DNA from: Oceanococcus sp. HetDA_MAG_MS8
GTDB lineage: Bacteria > Pseudomonadota > Gammaproteobacteria > Nevskiales > Oceanococcaceae
NCBI GenBank assembly: GCA_019192445.1
Contig: JAHCMK010000009.1
Location: forward strand, 62,001 to 126,000
DNA: 64,000 nt
Reading direction: 5' to 3'
The notes below the pieces were generated by a model. The model had not been told where the DNA came from and did not search any database. It worked only from the letters and a program-made list of their open reading frames with translations. The position numbers and the translations under genes are program-made. Shown one piece after another: positions 27,531 to 36,571 of this stretch (positions within the stretch are counted from its first letter, which is position 1; the number at the start of each line of letters is the position of its first letter).

Positions 27531-28448
27531 CTACGCTAGGCCACGGTTATGCTGCAGAAACGCTTCGTAGTCACGCAGGAAGTCTGGGAGCCGGTCGTAG
27601 TGCGGAAGCGCACCTGCCGAATATTGCTGGATGGTCCAGTTGGGCCGGTCGGTGTAAAAGCGTTTGCGGCGGTAGTCGGTAAAGTCGCCACGATTTCCAT
27701 GTGCCATCCACACTGGCATGCGCAAGGAATCGTATAGTCGGGTGCTGTCGGCGCTGAAGAGAAAGCCGGAGAGGAAATCGAAGGGAGCATGGGCGGCGCC
27801 GGGCTGATGAGCACTTTTCCAGGCATAGTCGATCAAGCTTGCGGGCACATCTTTGGAGCCAAAGGTCTTGCGCAAAAAGAAGGCTACGCTGGTCCTGCTG
27901 GTCAGCATTGAGAACAGCTTATCCTTCCATAATGGGCGTGTGAGGTTGCGATACAGCCAGTCCTTGCCGCGATGACTGAGCTCTGGGCCATCCCAGGGCT
28001 GGTCGCGATTAAAGCCGGTAGGGCTGACCAGCCCCAAGGTGGCATACGCTGCGGGCTGCTCCTTAGCGGCTCGGGCCAGGAACTCACAGCTCAGAGATAA
28101 GCCCATGGCATCGAGCGCCTGTAGTGGGTGCAAACTTTGCAGATGTTCCTGGGCTTGGTGGATGGCGTCGGTCATCAGACGGGGCGTATAGCGAATCGCC
28201 GGCCGGGCTGAGTGGCCGTAGCCAGGTAGATCCAGGGCATACACCGGGCGCTTGTCCCCCAAGGCATGAAACACGGGCGCCCACTCTCGCGCCGAAGCGG
28301 CTGCATTAATGCTGTGCACCAGCAGTAAGGGCCGCGGTGCGGATTGTGATGCTGGTGGCTGGCTGCCATACAGGCGCAGGGTGCCCAGTGGACTATCAAG
28401 GTCCCACTGCTGTCCGGGAAGAGCGGGTTCTAGAGCGGGTGTTGACAT
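27531..28448 (-). CDS. Alpha/beta hydrolase
   Basis: 305-residue soluble hydrolase. The oxyanion-side LLVHSINAAAS and the nucleophile elbow MGLSLS (Ser between Gly and Ser) are visible; a late His in ALPHYD is the probable third triad member. It resembles epoxide-hydrolase/haloalkane-dehalogenase relatives, but the HSIN in place of HGxP is unusual. Divergent from the phoD gene. Substrate unknown. Confidence 0.8.
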   Translation of the reverse strand: MSTPALEPALPGQQWDLDSPLGTLRLYGSQPPASQSAPRPLLLVHSINAAASAREWAPVFHALGDKRPVYALDLPGYGHSARPAIRYTPRLMTDAIHQAQEHLQSLHPLQALDAMGLSLSCEFLARAAKEQPAAYATLGLVSPTGFNRDQPWDGPELSHRGKDWLYRNLTRPLWKDKLFSMLTSRTSVAFFLRKTFGSKDVPASLIDYAWKSAHQPGAAHAPFDFLSGFLFSADSTRLYDSLRMPVWMAHGNRGDFTDYRRKRFYTDRPNWTIQQYSAGALPHYDRLPDFLRDYEAFLQHNRGLA

Positions 28449-28645
28449 GCATAGACCTGGAGCTTGGGGCTAAGAAGGCAAAGGCTGGGACTCAGCCTCG
28501 CACAGGCAATGGTGGATGGCATTGAAGCCTGCTGCTCAGAGACGGCAACAACGGCATGCCCACCATGAGCTGCTCAGCATATCGAGCCTGTAGAGAACTG
28601 TCGCTGCGGTTTCAGCCTCTCTCGCAGCAGCTTCTAGTGTGTTTG

Positions 28646-28679
28646 TTGTCATAGAACCGTCGTCGAGCCTGACGATAAT
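28646..28679 (+). promoter_or_regulatory. Pho box and -10 element for phoD
   Basis: Two direct 7-base half-sites, TTGTCAT and CCGTCGT, separated by AGAA (28646-28663) match the PhoB box CTGTCAT-N4-CTGTCAT at 6/7 and 5/7. A -10 GATAAT (28674-28679) follows after 10 bases, the spacing seen in PhoB-activated promoters where the box replaces the -35. The phoD ATG is 32 bases further on. Phosphate-starvation control is therefore likely. Confidence 0.75.
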
Positions 28680-28711
28680 GCGCAGTCCCCTCCGCTGCTC
28701 CATGTCTTGAA

Positions 28712-30379
28712 ATGAGTCAGAAGAAAACCCTCAGACCGACATTTTCCCGCCGTGACGTCCTTCTGAAAGGCTCCGCTGCAGCCTTGGTGGCTCCCTTTGC
28801 TAGCGGCTGTAATGGCGGTCGAAGTCTGACCGCCTCCAGGCGCGACGGCACACCATTAGAAAGCCCTTTCAAGCATGGTGTGGCCTCGGGTGACCCTCTA
28901 CAGGACCGGGTCATTCTCTGGACCCGTGTGACCCCCACCGCCGACAACATGGGCGACATTCCGGTCATCCTCACCGTTGCTTCCGACCCCGAGCTAACGC
29001 AGGGCGTGATGGTGCAGGCCGCGACGGCGCCGGCTGCGCGCGATTGGACTGTGAAAGTCGACTTTGCCGGGCTGGCGCCGGGCCAAAGCTATTACTACCA
29101 GTTCGAGGCTATGGGCTTTCGCTCCGTGGTCGGCAGAACTAAAACTGCGGGCTTGGATCCCGACAATGTGCGCTTTGCGGTGACGAGCTGCTCCAACTTT
29201 GCAGCGGGGTACTTCAACGCCTACCGATTTATTGCCGAGCGTGATGACTTGGATATGGTCTTGCACTTGGGCGACTACCTCTACGAATACAACAGTGGTA
29301 GTGGTGACCGCACGCACATGCCGCAGCGGGAAATCCTGACCCTGGCGGATTACCGCGAACGCCATGCCCAGTACAAGGCCGACCCCGACTGTGCCGCTGC
29401 GCATGGTGCTCACCCTTGGGTCACGGTATGGGACGACCATGAGTCCACCAACAACTCCCGCCGGGACTCCGCGCAGAACCATACCGAGGGTGAGGAGGGA
29501 GTATGGGAAGTGCGTAAGGCTTGGGCGCAACAAGCTTATGACGAGTGGATGCCGATCCGCCTTCCAGAGCCTGGTAACCCCAACAAGATTTGGCGCAAGT
29601 TCCAGTTCGGCAGCCTGATGGAGCTGTGGATGCTGGATACGCGGTTGTTTGATCGTGACGACGAAGCGGATCTGGCCTCTAATGAGGTCTTCGACCCCGA
29701 CCGCCGGCTCATCGGCCCAGAGCAGCGCGATTGGCTGCTCGACGGTATGCGCAATAGCACCGCCACCTGGAAGCTGATCGGTCAGCAGGTGATGTTCGGC
29801 CCACTCAAAGCCACGGTGTTACCAGACATTGATCTACCGCTAGGCGCCTTGGGTGAGCTGCCCATTCCTATCCTGGGTGGAGGCGAAGGCACCCGCGATG
29901 TAGTAATCAATGCCGATCAATGGGACGGTTATCAGGCCGAGCGCAAGGCCATCTTTAATCACATTCGCCAGAACAATATCGAGAATATGGTGGTACTAAC
30001 CGGCGATATTCACAGCTCCTGGGTGATGGACTTGCCACGTGATCCGGACAATTTGCTGGACTACAACCCGCTCACCGGTCAAGGGTCTTTGGGAGTGGAA
30101 TTTGTGGCCACTTCGGTGACGTCATCGGGCTTTGATGCGGTGCCTGGTTTGACGCAGCTACCAGAGCTGATCAACGCCATCCGCCTCACCAACCCGCATA
30201 TGCAATACATCGAAGGCACCCGGCGTGGGTATTTGGTGATGGATGTGAGCCGCGATCAAACCCGAGGCGAGTATTACTACGTGAGTACTATCGCCGAGCG
30301 TGGGGGAAGTGAAGAGCTGGCCGCGCAATACAGTGTTGCCGCTGGAGCCAACCACATTACCCGCGGGGGACTGGCTTAG
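28712..30379 (+). CDS. phoD: PhoD-family alkaline phosphatase/phosphodiesterase lipoprotein
   Basis: 555 residues. A twin-arginine signal SRRDVLLKG is followed by a lipobox ASGC at Cys33, so it is a Tat-exported lipoprotein. PhoD family motifs are clear: HGVASGDPLQDRVILWTRV, SCSNFAAGYFNAY, LHLGDYLYEY, VWDDHE and LTGDIHSSW. The enzyme (calcium/iron-dependent in known relatives) releases phosphate from phosphoesters. The Cys is followed by NGGR, shared with four other lipoproteins here. Preceded by a good Pho box. Confidence 0.93.
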   Translation: MSQKKTLRPTFSRRDVLLKGSAAALVAPFASGCNGGRSLTASRRDGTPLESPFKHGVASGDPLQDRVILWTRVTPTADNMGDIPVILTVASDPELTQGVMVQAATAPAARDWTVKVDFAGLAPGQSYYYQFEAMGFRSVVGRTKTAGLDPDNVRFAVTSCSNFAAGYFNAYRFIAERDDLDMVLHLGDYLYEYNSGSGDRTHMPQREILTLADYRERHAQYKADPDCAAAHGAHPWVTVWDDHESTNNSRRDSAQNHTEGEEGVWEVRKAWAQQAYDEWMPIRLPEPGNPNKIWRKFQFGSLMELWMLDTRLFDRDDEADLASNEVFDPDRRLIGPEQRDWLLDGMRNSTATWKLIGQQVMFGPLKATVLPDIDLPLGALGELPIPILGGGEGTRDVVINADQWDGYQAERKAIFNHIRQNNIENMVVLTGDIHSSWVMDLPRDPDNLLDYNPLTGQGSLGVEFVATSVTSSGFDAVPGLTQLPELINAIRLTNPHMQYIEGTRRGYLVMDVSRDQTRGEYYYVSTIAERGGSEELAAQYSVAAGANHITRGGLA

Positions 30380-30394
30380 GTCCTCATAGCGGGC

Positions 30395-30434
30395 GGCCAG
30401 CACATTCGCAGTGCATAACTCGAGTGTGCTGGCC
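30395..30434. terminator. Bidirectional terminator-like hairpin between phoD and tolC
   Basis: A perfect 10-base stem GGCCAGCACA/TGTGCTGGCC with a 20-base loop lies in the short gap between two convergent genes, the usual site of a shared terminator. No T-run on either side. Confidence 0.6.
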
Positions 30435-30438
30435 CAGG

Positions 30439-31902
30439 CTATCGCGGCCGCGTGAGGGTTTCTGGACTTAAGCCAAGTTCCACCAAGTTCACCGTGGCGG
30501 CGTCGTAATGCGTGCGTGCCGTGCGGGCGCGCATGGCGGCGTCGTGGTAACGCACCTGCGCATTGGCTGCGGTTTCTTCGCGTAAATTCACCACGAAGAA
30601 GTCACTGGCCCCACTCTCAAAGCGGCGCACTTCAGCTAAGCGCAGCGTTCGGGCCTGTTCGACTTCGTCAGCCGCTAACTCATAGAGTTTTTCGGCTGCT
30701 TGCAGCTCCTGCAGGATGTTGCGTAAATCCAGACGGAGTTGGTCTTCGGTTTGCTGCAGATCAAGCAGAGCGGCCTGTAGCTCAGCCTCGCCTTCGCGGA
30801 CCCGCCCACGGGCTTCGCGCAGTTGCAATGGCACCGAGAAACTCATGCCGATCACCGTATCGGTGGAGTCTCTGGAGTTACCGCCTTCGGCAACAGCGCC
30901 CAAGCCATCGGCAACTTCGAGTTTGAAGTCCAGCTCCGGGAGGAGGGCATTGCGCCTGAGTTGCAGCTTTTGCTGCAGCCGCTCCACCGTCAGCGTTTGC
31001 AGCAGTAGCTCCGGGCGCTGCTCACGAATGCGCTGCCAGGTCTGGTCAGCTTCTAAATTGGGTGAGGCGAAGCGCTCTAAGGGCTGGTAGGCCGGCAGGA
31101 TGCTCACGGAGACCGGGCGTGGTTCACCATCAACACTGCGCAAGAAAAAGCTCAAATCGTTGCCGGCAGTAATAAAATCGCGCCGCGCCGCCTCCACAAA
31201 GGACTGGCGACGGAGTAGGTTTTGCCGATTCTCGGTGAGATAAATGGGCGCTAGCGCACCCCGGTCAATTTGAGCTTTGAGAGCAGTTTGGCGCTCGTAA
31301 GCTAACTCCAGCAAGTCCTCATACACCTTCAACTGACGCCCTTTGGCCACCCAGTTCCAATAGGCAATGGCCGCGTCACGTTGCACCTGCACCTGAGTGA
31401 GCAACAAGGAATAATCCGCAGCCAGTAAAGAGAGGCTGCTATCGATTTCTCCAAAGCGCGCCTTGTCGATGGCTCGGTCGCGCAGTAAGGGCAGGTTGAG
31501 CCCGGCCTTGAGCGTGCCCCCAGTGTTGGTGAAGGACTCGTCTTCGTAGATGGGAAAGTCGCCCTCGGAGACCCGATACTCCGAGTACACAGATGCACCG
31601 AGACTGCGGAGCTGCTGCTTGGCTTTACCTCTTAAGGAGTTGCCATCGTAGAACCCGCTGGCCCGGCTGGAGGACTCGGCGCTGAGTTGTAGATCAAAAG
31701 CACCGCGCGCAGCCTCCAGGCTGCCGGAACGCGCTTCTCGCTGAGCAATGCTGCGCCGAATGGCGGGAAACCTCGCCTGTGAGGACGCCAGCACTTCATT
31801 GAGCGTAAGAGCGTCTTGAGCTGGGCTCAGTCCCGGGGCGAGCATAGCTGCACCCATGATGAGTAATGCCCAGCAATGGCTAGGCCGAGCAGCACGAATC
31901 AT
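30439..31902 (-). CDS. TolC-family outer membrane efflux protein
   Basis: 487 residues with a Sec signal ending around LSPAQD. The body is long amphipathic helix with the two-fold repeat of TolC-like channels (for example DLRNILQELQAAEKLYELAADEVEQA-type helices and NLREETAANAQV). Last gene of the minus-strand operon ABC-HlyD-TolC, with its start overlapping the HlyD stop by 4 bases. It would form the outer-membrane exit of that exporter. Confidence 0.88.
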   Translation of the reverse strand: MIRAARPSHCWALLIMGAAMLAPGLSPAQDALTLNEVLASSQARFPAIRRSIAQREARSGSLEAARGAFDLQLSAESSSRASGFYDGNSLRGKAKQQLRSLGASVYSEYRVSEGDFPIYEDESFTNTGGTLKAGLNLPLLRDRAIDKARFGEIDSSLSLLAADYSLLLTQVQVQRDAAIAYWNWVAKGRQLKVYEDLLELAYERQTALKAQIDRGALAPIYLTENRQNLLRRQSFVEAARRDFITAGNDLSFFLRSVDGEPRPVSVSILPAYQPLERFASPNLEADQTWQRIREQRPELLLQTLTVERLQQKLQLRRNALLPELDFKLEVADGLGAVAEGGNSRDSTDTVIGMSFSVPLQLREARGRVREGEAELQAALLDLQQTEDQLRLDLRNILQELQAAEKLYELAADEVEQARTLRLAEVRRFESGASDFFVVNLREETAANAQVRYHDAAMRARTARTHYDAATVNLVELGLSPETLTRPR

Positions 31903-32918
31903 TGGGCGGGTTGATCAGGAAGGCTGGGCGGGAAGTTGTTGAGCTGACGCCACAACTCATAGCCTACGTTGGTGGTGCCAAGCAAAATCCAGCCCTGAGC
32001 TTTGGCGCCAAAGCGGACAAAACGTTCTTCCGGCCAGGGCTCATCGCTATCGGTGTCTTCGGTGACGAGCACGCGGAATTGACCGTTGACCTGCGCCGAG
32101 GGATCCACCGCCACCACCTTACCGGGGAAGGTGCCAATGGCCACCGAAGGCCAACCACTAAACTGCACAGCCGGCCAGCCCTCAAACTGTAGGCGCACCT
32201 GGGCGCCAGGCTGCACGAGGGCCACATCGCGGCCGTCAATGAACAGCTCTACGGCGCGTTGCACATTGTCGGGAACAAAGGTGGCAACGACGCTGCCAGT
32301 GTTGATAAAGGTCGCGGTATCTCCAGCATTGACGCGCAGAATGACGCCATCGCGGGGCGCGCGCACGATCTGCATGGACTGGCGCGACATGTTGACTTCG
32401 ACCCGGCTCAGTTCGGCGGCGGCTTCGGCGACACGTGCTCGCAGCTCAGCCACACGAATACGGCTTTGTTCGTATTCCCGTCTAGAGGCCAATCCGTCAT
32501 CGAAGAGCTCTTGGGTACGGCGTAGGTCGATCTCAGCCGTGGCCACAGCCGATTCAGCAGCGTTGAGCTTTGCCATCACTTGGCTGCGTTCGGTATTCAG
32601 CCGCTCTAAGAGTTGTGGGTCGTTGTCCACGATACGCACGATGGGGTCGCCTACTTTGACCGGCATACCATCGTGAACGTACCACTCGGCAATGCGGCCG
32701 GAGACTAAGGCGTTGATTTCTTGTTGGCGGTCGTTAGGGTTGAGTGCGGTGACCGCTCCCATGCCGGTGGTTGTTTGCACCCAGGGTGTGAAGGCCAAAA
32801 AAAGGCCGCCCAATATGAGGAGAACCACAATCATGCGGCTGACTTGCGGCATGACCCGAGGAATGCGCTGGTTATTCAGCGTCCGAAAATGCGTGTAGTG
32901 ATCAGCAAGAGTAGGCAT
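31899..32918 (-). CDS. HlyD-family membrane-fusion protein
   Basis: Periplasmic adaptor, 339 residues. One N-terminal membrane span (about residues 27-47), a biotinyl-lipoyl half GRIAEWYVHDGMPVKVGDPI, a central coiled coil with Glu/Ala/Arg heptads (ATAEIDLRRTQELFDDG) and a second lipoyl half ending in RAPRDGVILRVNAGD. It links the ABC protein encoded 10 bases upstream to the TolC protein downstream. Confidence 0.9.
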   Translation of the reverse strand: MPTLADHYTHFRTLNNQRIPRVMPQVSRMIVVLLILGGLFLAFTPWVQTTTGMGAVTALNPNDRQQEINALVSGRIAEWYVHDGMPVKVGDPIVRIVDNDPQLLERLNTERSQVMAKLNAAESAVATAEIDLRRTQELFDDGLASRREYEQSRIRVAELRARVAEAAAELSRVEVNMSRQSMQIVRAPRDGVILRVNAGDTATFINTGSVVATFVPDNVQRAVELFIDGRDVALVQPGAQVRLQFEGWPAVQFSGWPSVAIGTFPGKVVAVDPSAQVNGQFRVLVTEDTDSDEPWPEERFVRFGAKAQGWILLGTTNVGYELWRQLNNFPPSLPDQPAQ

Positions 32919-32927
32919 GGTCAGGAC

Positions 32928-34694
32928 TCAGCGCATCCGATTACGGGGAGATTCCAGGGTGTGCAGGCTTTTCTCGGCCAATGCTTTGGCATTGCGTAAG
33001 TACTCTATAAAGCTATCGCGCTCCGTCCACGCGCGTTGTTCTTGGCTTTGGAAGAACATGAAATGACTGTAACCGCGGTCAATATCGCTGCGATTCGAGA
33101 AGTGAATCACCGTCGTTCCAGCATTCTTCTGCAACAAGTCCAAACTGTGCTGCAGGGCATCGCCGGGCATGTTGTCGTAAAGAGCATTCAGAACCAGCAC
33201 GCGCGGCTCGGCCAAAATAGCGGCTGCTAGTTGCAAACGCATTGTTTCATTCACCGACAAGGGCCAACCGGTGACGGCTAAGGAGGTATCCAAGCCCTTT
33301 TCCAGCTGGCTGATCGTCACCTCCAAATCCACGGCGCGGATGGCGCTGGTGATGCGGTCCGCATCGGAGGCGTCGGCGCACATGCGTAAATAATCGCGAA
33401 TACTGGTTTCCACCGCGGTGGGGCGATTCAAAACGATGACGCGCTGACGCAGCGTATTGAGGTTGATGGCGTCAATATCGACGCCACCCACGGCCACATA
33501 CCCGCTATTGGGCCGCTCGTTGCGTTTGATCAGATGGGTGAATTCCCGCTGCAGGCCATGGTTCTCACATTGGGCCAGGACGCGCGCGCCAGAGGGCAGG
33601 GCCAAATGGAACTCCACATCCGCCCCGCGGGCGACGCTACGTGCATGAACTAACTCTACCCGGCCATCGCGGATGTCGGTGCTGGTATCGGCGGTAGGCT
33701 CTTCTTGCTCAATTTGGTCAAACAGCGACAGCTCGTCAATGGCCGCGATAAGGTCATAAAAATAGCCTAGGTAAATCCCCATCTGGGAGAGCCCATAGAG
33801 CACCACCGAGAAGACGAGTTCCGCTGCGACCAGCTGCCCCAATGAGAGTTGGCCTTGAATGACCAGCCACCCGCCCAAGCCCAGGAGGATGGCGCTCATG
33901 GCGGCATACAGGAACAAAAAGGCTACGTTCTGGGAAAAGTAGTGACGGAAGTGCTCCACATGTTTATCGATGTAGTGGCCGGTTTCTTTGTCAGTGCGCC
34001 TGAGGGCGTCGTCAATATGCCGCGCCGACTTGAAGTAGCCATTCGACGCCGCCAAACCCTCCAACCAGGCGGCGGCTTCATGTTTGGCATGCGATTTGGC
34101 CATGGCCGAACGCATAGCCGGCTTGCCCCAGATCGCCCAAACACTCCAGGCCAAAGCCACGGTGACAATGCTAAACAGCAAGAACAGCGGGTGATACAAG
34201 GAAACCAAAACCACTCCCACCACCGTTTGCAGCAATATCGTAAAGCCGCCGATGAGTAGGTTCGGAATGCGGTTAACCACCACGATGATGTCGAAGTAGC
34301 GGTTAAACAGAGGAACTTTCTTGCTGTCCTGGAAAAAGGGGTTCACCGCGTAAATGGCTCTGAGCGCGATGTCGGCCACCAGCCGCGAGTAAAAGCGCCG
34401 CGCAAACAAATCCATTAAGTGGATGCGCATGGCATTGAGTAATCCCGACAGGAGCAACAGCACAAACAGCACCACCGACAGCACAACCAAAGGTGCGGCC
34501 ATACCGGTGTTGGCGATGGTGTTGATGAGCATCTGCACCGAAATGGGTGTGGCCAGCGAGAGCACGCTGATGCCAATGCCATAGATGATCGTCAGCCAGT
34601 AATAGCTGCTCTCGGGCTTAAGGATGTGCACGAAGTAACGCAGCACATGCTTCAGGGAATGCTCAATTTGAATGCTGGTACTGGGTTGGACCAT
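32928..34694 (-). CDS. ABC exporter with degenerate nucleotide-binding domain
   Basis: 588 residues from the ATG at 34694 (a TTG at 34802 is possible). The N-terminal ~330 residues are a six-helix exporter domain like HlyB/PrtD. The C-terminal domain keeps the ABC layout but has lost its catalytic residues: the Walker A place reads ARVLAQCENHGLQREF (no GxxGxGKS), the Q-loop reads VIVLNRPT, the signature LSGGQ reads LSVNE, Walker B reads VLVLNALYDN without Asp-Glu, and the H-loop reads HFSNR. ATP hydrolysis looks impossible. Encoded with HlyD and TolC partners; no functional ATPase gene adjoins. Confidence 0.85.
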   Translation of the reverse strand: MVQPSTSIQIEHSLKHVLRYFVHILKPESSYYWLTIIYGIGISVLSLATPISVQMLINTIANTGMAAPLVVLSVVLFVLLLLSGLLNAMRIHLMDLFARRFYSRLVADIALRAIYAVNPFFQDSKKVPLFNRYFDIIVVVNRIPNLLIGGFTILLQTVVGVVLVSLYHPLFLLFSIVTVALAWSVWAIWGKPAMRSAMAKSHAKHEAAAWLEGLAASNGYFKSARHIDDALRRTDKETGHYIDKHVEHFRHYFSQNVAFLFLYAAMSAILLGLGGWLVIQGQLSLGQLVAAELVFSVVLYGLSQMGIYLGYFYDLIAAIDELSLFDQIEQEEPTADTSTDIRDGRVELVHARSVARGADVEFHLALPSGARVLAQCENHGLQREFTHLIKRNERPNSGYVAVGGVDIDAINLNTLRQRVIVLNRPTAVETSIRDYLRMCADASDADRITSAIRAVDLEVTISQLEKGLDTSLAVTGWPLSVNETMRLQLAAAILAEPRVLVLNALYDNMPGDALQHSLDLLQKNAGTTVIHFSNRSDIDRGYSHFMFFQSQEQRAWTERDSFIEYLRNAKALAEKSLHTLESPRNRMR

Positions 34695-34879
34695 TGTTAT
34701 AGCTAGTGGTAGCCGAAGCACGCGGCGGTAAAGGTTCTCGGGGGATACATCCGTCAGGGAAAAGCAACGACCACTGAAATGCTCTGTGCCGGTTAGCGGC
34801 AACCCATCCCAACAATCCGCAGCCTAACCAGAGCCCGGCTTAGTCCATCCGGGCGCGCAAAAAGTTCCAAGGGGGCAGA

Positions 34880-35320
34880 CTACCAGCTTCCAGTGTTGGG
34901 CATGGAGGCCCAAGGCTCAGCTTTGGGTAGGGCATCGCCACGCTGCAAGAGTTCGATGGAAATGCCTTCTGGCGAGCGCACAAAAGCCATGTGTCCGTCG
35001 CGCGGAGGACGGTTGATCGTCACGCCCGCAGCTTGTAGCCGCTCACATAAGGCGTAAATGTCTTCGACTCTGAACGCCAAGTGGCCAAAGTTGCGTCCCC
35101 CGGAAAGCTCTTCAGGGTCCCAGTTGTAGGTGAGCTCTAATAGAGGCGCCTTGCGTTCGCGCGCCAGTTCCACATCGTCGGGAGCCGCCAGGAACACCAG
35201 AGTGAAGCGTCCTGCCTCGTGGTCACTGCGACTGACCTCAACCAAGCCTAGTAGCTCGCAGTAAAAGTGTAGGGCGCGGTCCAGGTTGTTAACCCGGATC
35301 ATGGTATGCAGGTATTGCAT
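34880..35320 (-). CDS. gloA: Lactoylglutathione lyase (glyoxalase I)
   Basis: Isomerises the hemithioacetal of methylglyoxal and glutathione. The 146-residue product from the ATG at 35320 has all four metal ligands of E. coli-type GloA: His5, Glu62, His80 and Glu123. An in-frame start 13 codons upstream adds non-conserved residues. Stand-alone gene, divergent from the lipoprotein gene at 35639. Confidence 0.92.
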   Translation of the reverse strand: MQYLHTMIRVNNLDRALHFYCELLGLVEVSRSDHEAGRFTLVFLAAPDDVELARERKAPLLELTYNWDPEELSGGRNFGHLAFRVEDIYALCERLQAAGVTINRPPRDGHMAFVRSPEGISIELLQRGDALPKAEPWASMPNTGSW

Positions 35321-35638
35321 AGACGTTATGCCTGGGGATGTTTCACAAAGTGTACGCAATCACCCGGCACACGCCGAGGCCAAGTTGCCTGAGAGCCGAT
35401 CATGCTGCAGGCCAGATTTTGTGACCGCAGTAAAGCAAGGCTTTGGGCATCAACCTTCCATGCAGCAAGCTTGTGACTGGTCCCTTTTTTGCTACTGCTT
35501 TAGACGGCGCGCAAAGCGTTTGTCGCTTCACCGCACTCATAAACTGTGGTCACAGACCTGATGTGAAGTTTGGTCGCCTTGCTAGGGCGCGCCTACACTA
35601 CACAGCACTACAACACGAACATTTGGGGAAGAATCCGC
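35321..35638. other. Intergenic region between divergent gloA and lipoprotein gene
   Basis: No convincing gene. It contains an inverted repeat CTGTG-GT-CACAG (35544-35555), a possible operator, and a weak -35/-10 pair TTGGTC and TACACT (about 35571-35600) pointing to the lipoprotein gene. Confidence 0.35.
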
Positions 35639-36517
35639 ATGGGAATTCAACGCGCACGGGCCCTATGGCCGATTAGCCTTTTGCTGCCAGCTTTGCTGTT
35701 TTCGGCTTGCGCTAATTTTGAGGCGGACTGGGCGCAACCACAAGAGGCTATCGGCGCTCAACAGCCGAGTTCCTCCACAGCCCCCGTCGTGGCTACGCCA
35801 GTGCCGGTTCCGCCCATGCAGCCCATCATTTACGCCGCGCCAGCGCCGGCGCTCAGTCCTGCTTCGCAAGCTGAGGACAATCCGTCGCCCGTGACCGAAA
35901 AGCCAGTCACGCCGCTTCCAGTGGCTGCTGCCGCTGACGAGTCCAATGCTGATTCCAGCACCGAGGCCAGTATGGCTCCTAGTGCAAAACCCAGCGTCGA
36001 GACCCCTGCGCGTAGTTTTGAGGGCGTACGCCTGATGGCCACAGCAGATTCGCCTCTCACGGGTTTGGATGCAGCTGCCGAATTGCAGTGGCAGTTAAGT
36101 ATTCCCGAGCCGCTGGCGGCGCAATGGCTCCCGTCATCGGTGCGGGTCAGTGTATTGGCCCCAGACTTCAATCTACCCAGTGCTAGTTCTGCCTGTATGC
36201 CACTGCCAGCCCAAGGTGTGGCTCGCAGGCTGAGTCTGCAGCCTTTGGGGCTGGGCGAATTCCAAATTGGCTTGCGGGCGAGGCTACATGACGGGCCAGA
36301 TTGCCAATCCAACCCATCCGCGACCTTGGATGAGGCGACGGTGGTTGTGGTCGAGTCCGGCCCTAATGTTGACCCAGCATCGCCACAGGAAGAGTCAGCC
36401 CAAGCCGATGATGAAGTTGGCTCCTCCATGCCTTGGGGCCTGATTGTCGCGGTAGTGGCTGCACTCGTACTACTGGTGTTGTTCCGGGGGCGTTTGCAGC
36501 AGTGGGCCAAATCTTAG
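35639..36517 (+). CDS. Lipoprotein with Pro/Ala/Ser-rich spacer and C-terminal membrane helix
   Basis: 292 residues. Lipoprotein signal ending FSAC, with Ala at +2 so outer-membrane sorting is expected. A ~110-residue low-complexity segment rich in Pro, Ala, Ser and Glu follows, then a small domain (about 125-245) with three Cys. The last ~28 residues are a hydrophobic helix (GLIVAVVAALVLLVLF) with a basic tail. If both ends are membrane-held the protein could span the periplasm. No family recognised. The ATG at 35639 follows GGGGAAGAA; an earlier in-frame start lacks a signal. Confidence 0.65.
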   Translation: MGIQRARALWPISLLLPALLFSACANFEADWAQPQEAIGAQQPSSSTAPVVATPVPVPPMQPIIYAAPAPALSPASQAEDNPSPVTEKPVTPLPVAAAADESNADSSTEASMAPSAKPSVETPARSFEGVRLMATADSPLTGLDAAAELQWQLSIPEPLAAQWLPSSVRVSVLAPDFNLPSASSACMPLPAQGVARRLSLQPLGLGEFQIGLRARLHDGPDCQSNPSATLDEATVVVVESGPNVDPASPQEESAQADDEVGSSMPWGLIVAVVAALVLLVLFRGRLQQWAKS

Positions 36518-36571
36518 CTAGCACGTTGATCCTAACAATGCCTTGGTCTGTGGGCAGCGGGGTGAGGGACT

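Noticed and set aside
32928-34694. Idea that the ABC gene is a pseudogene
   Set aside because: The frame is intact over 588 codons, the operon overlaps are kept, and losses are confined to the ATP-site motifs, which suggests a maintained non-hydrolysing protein.
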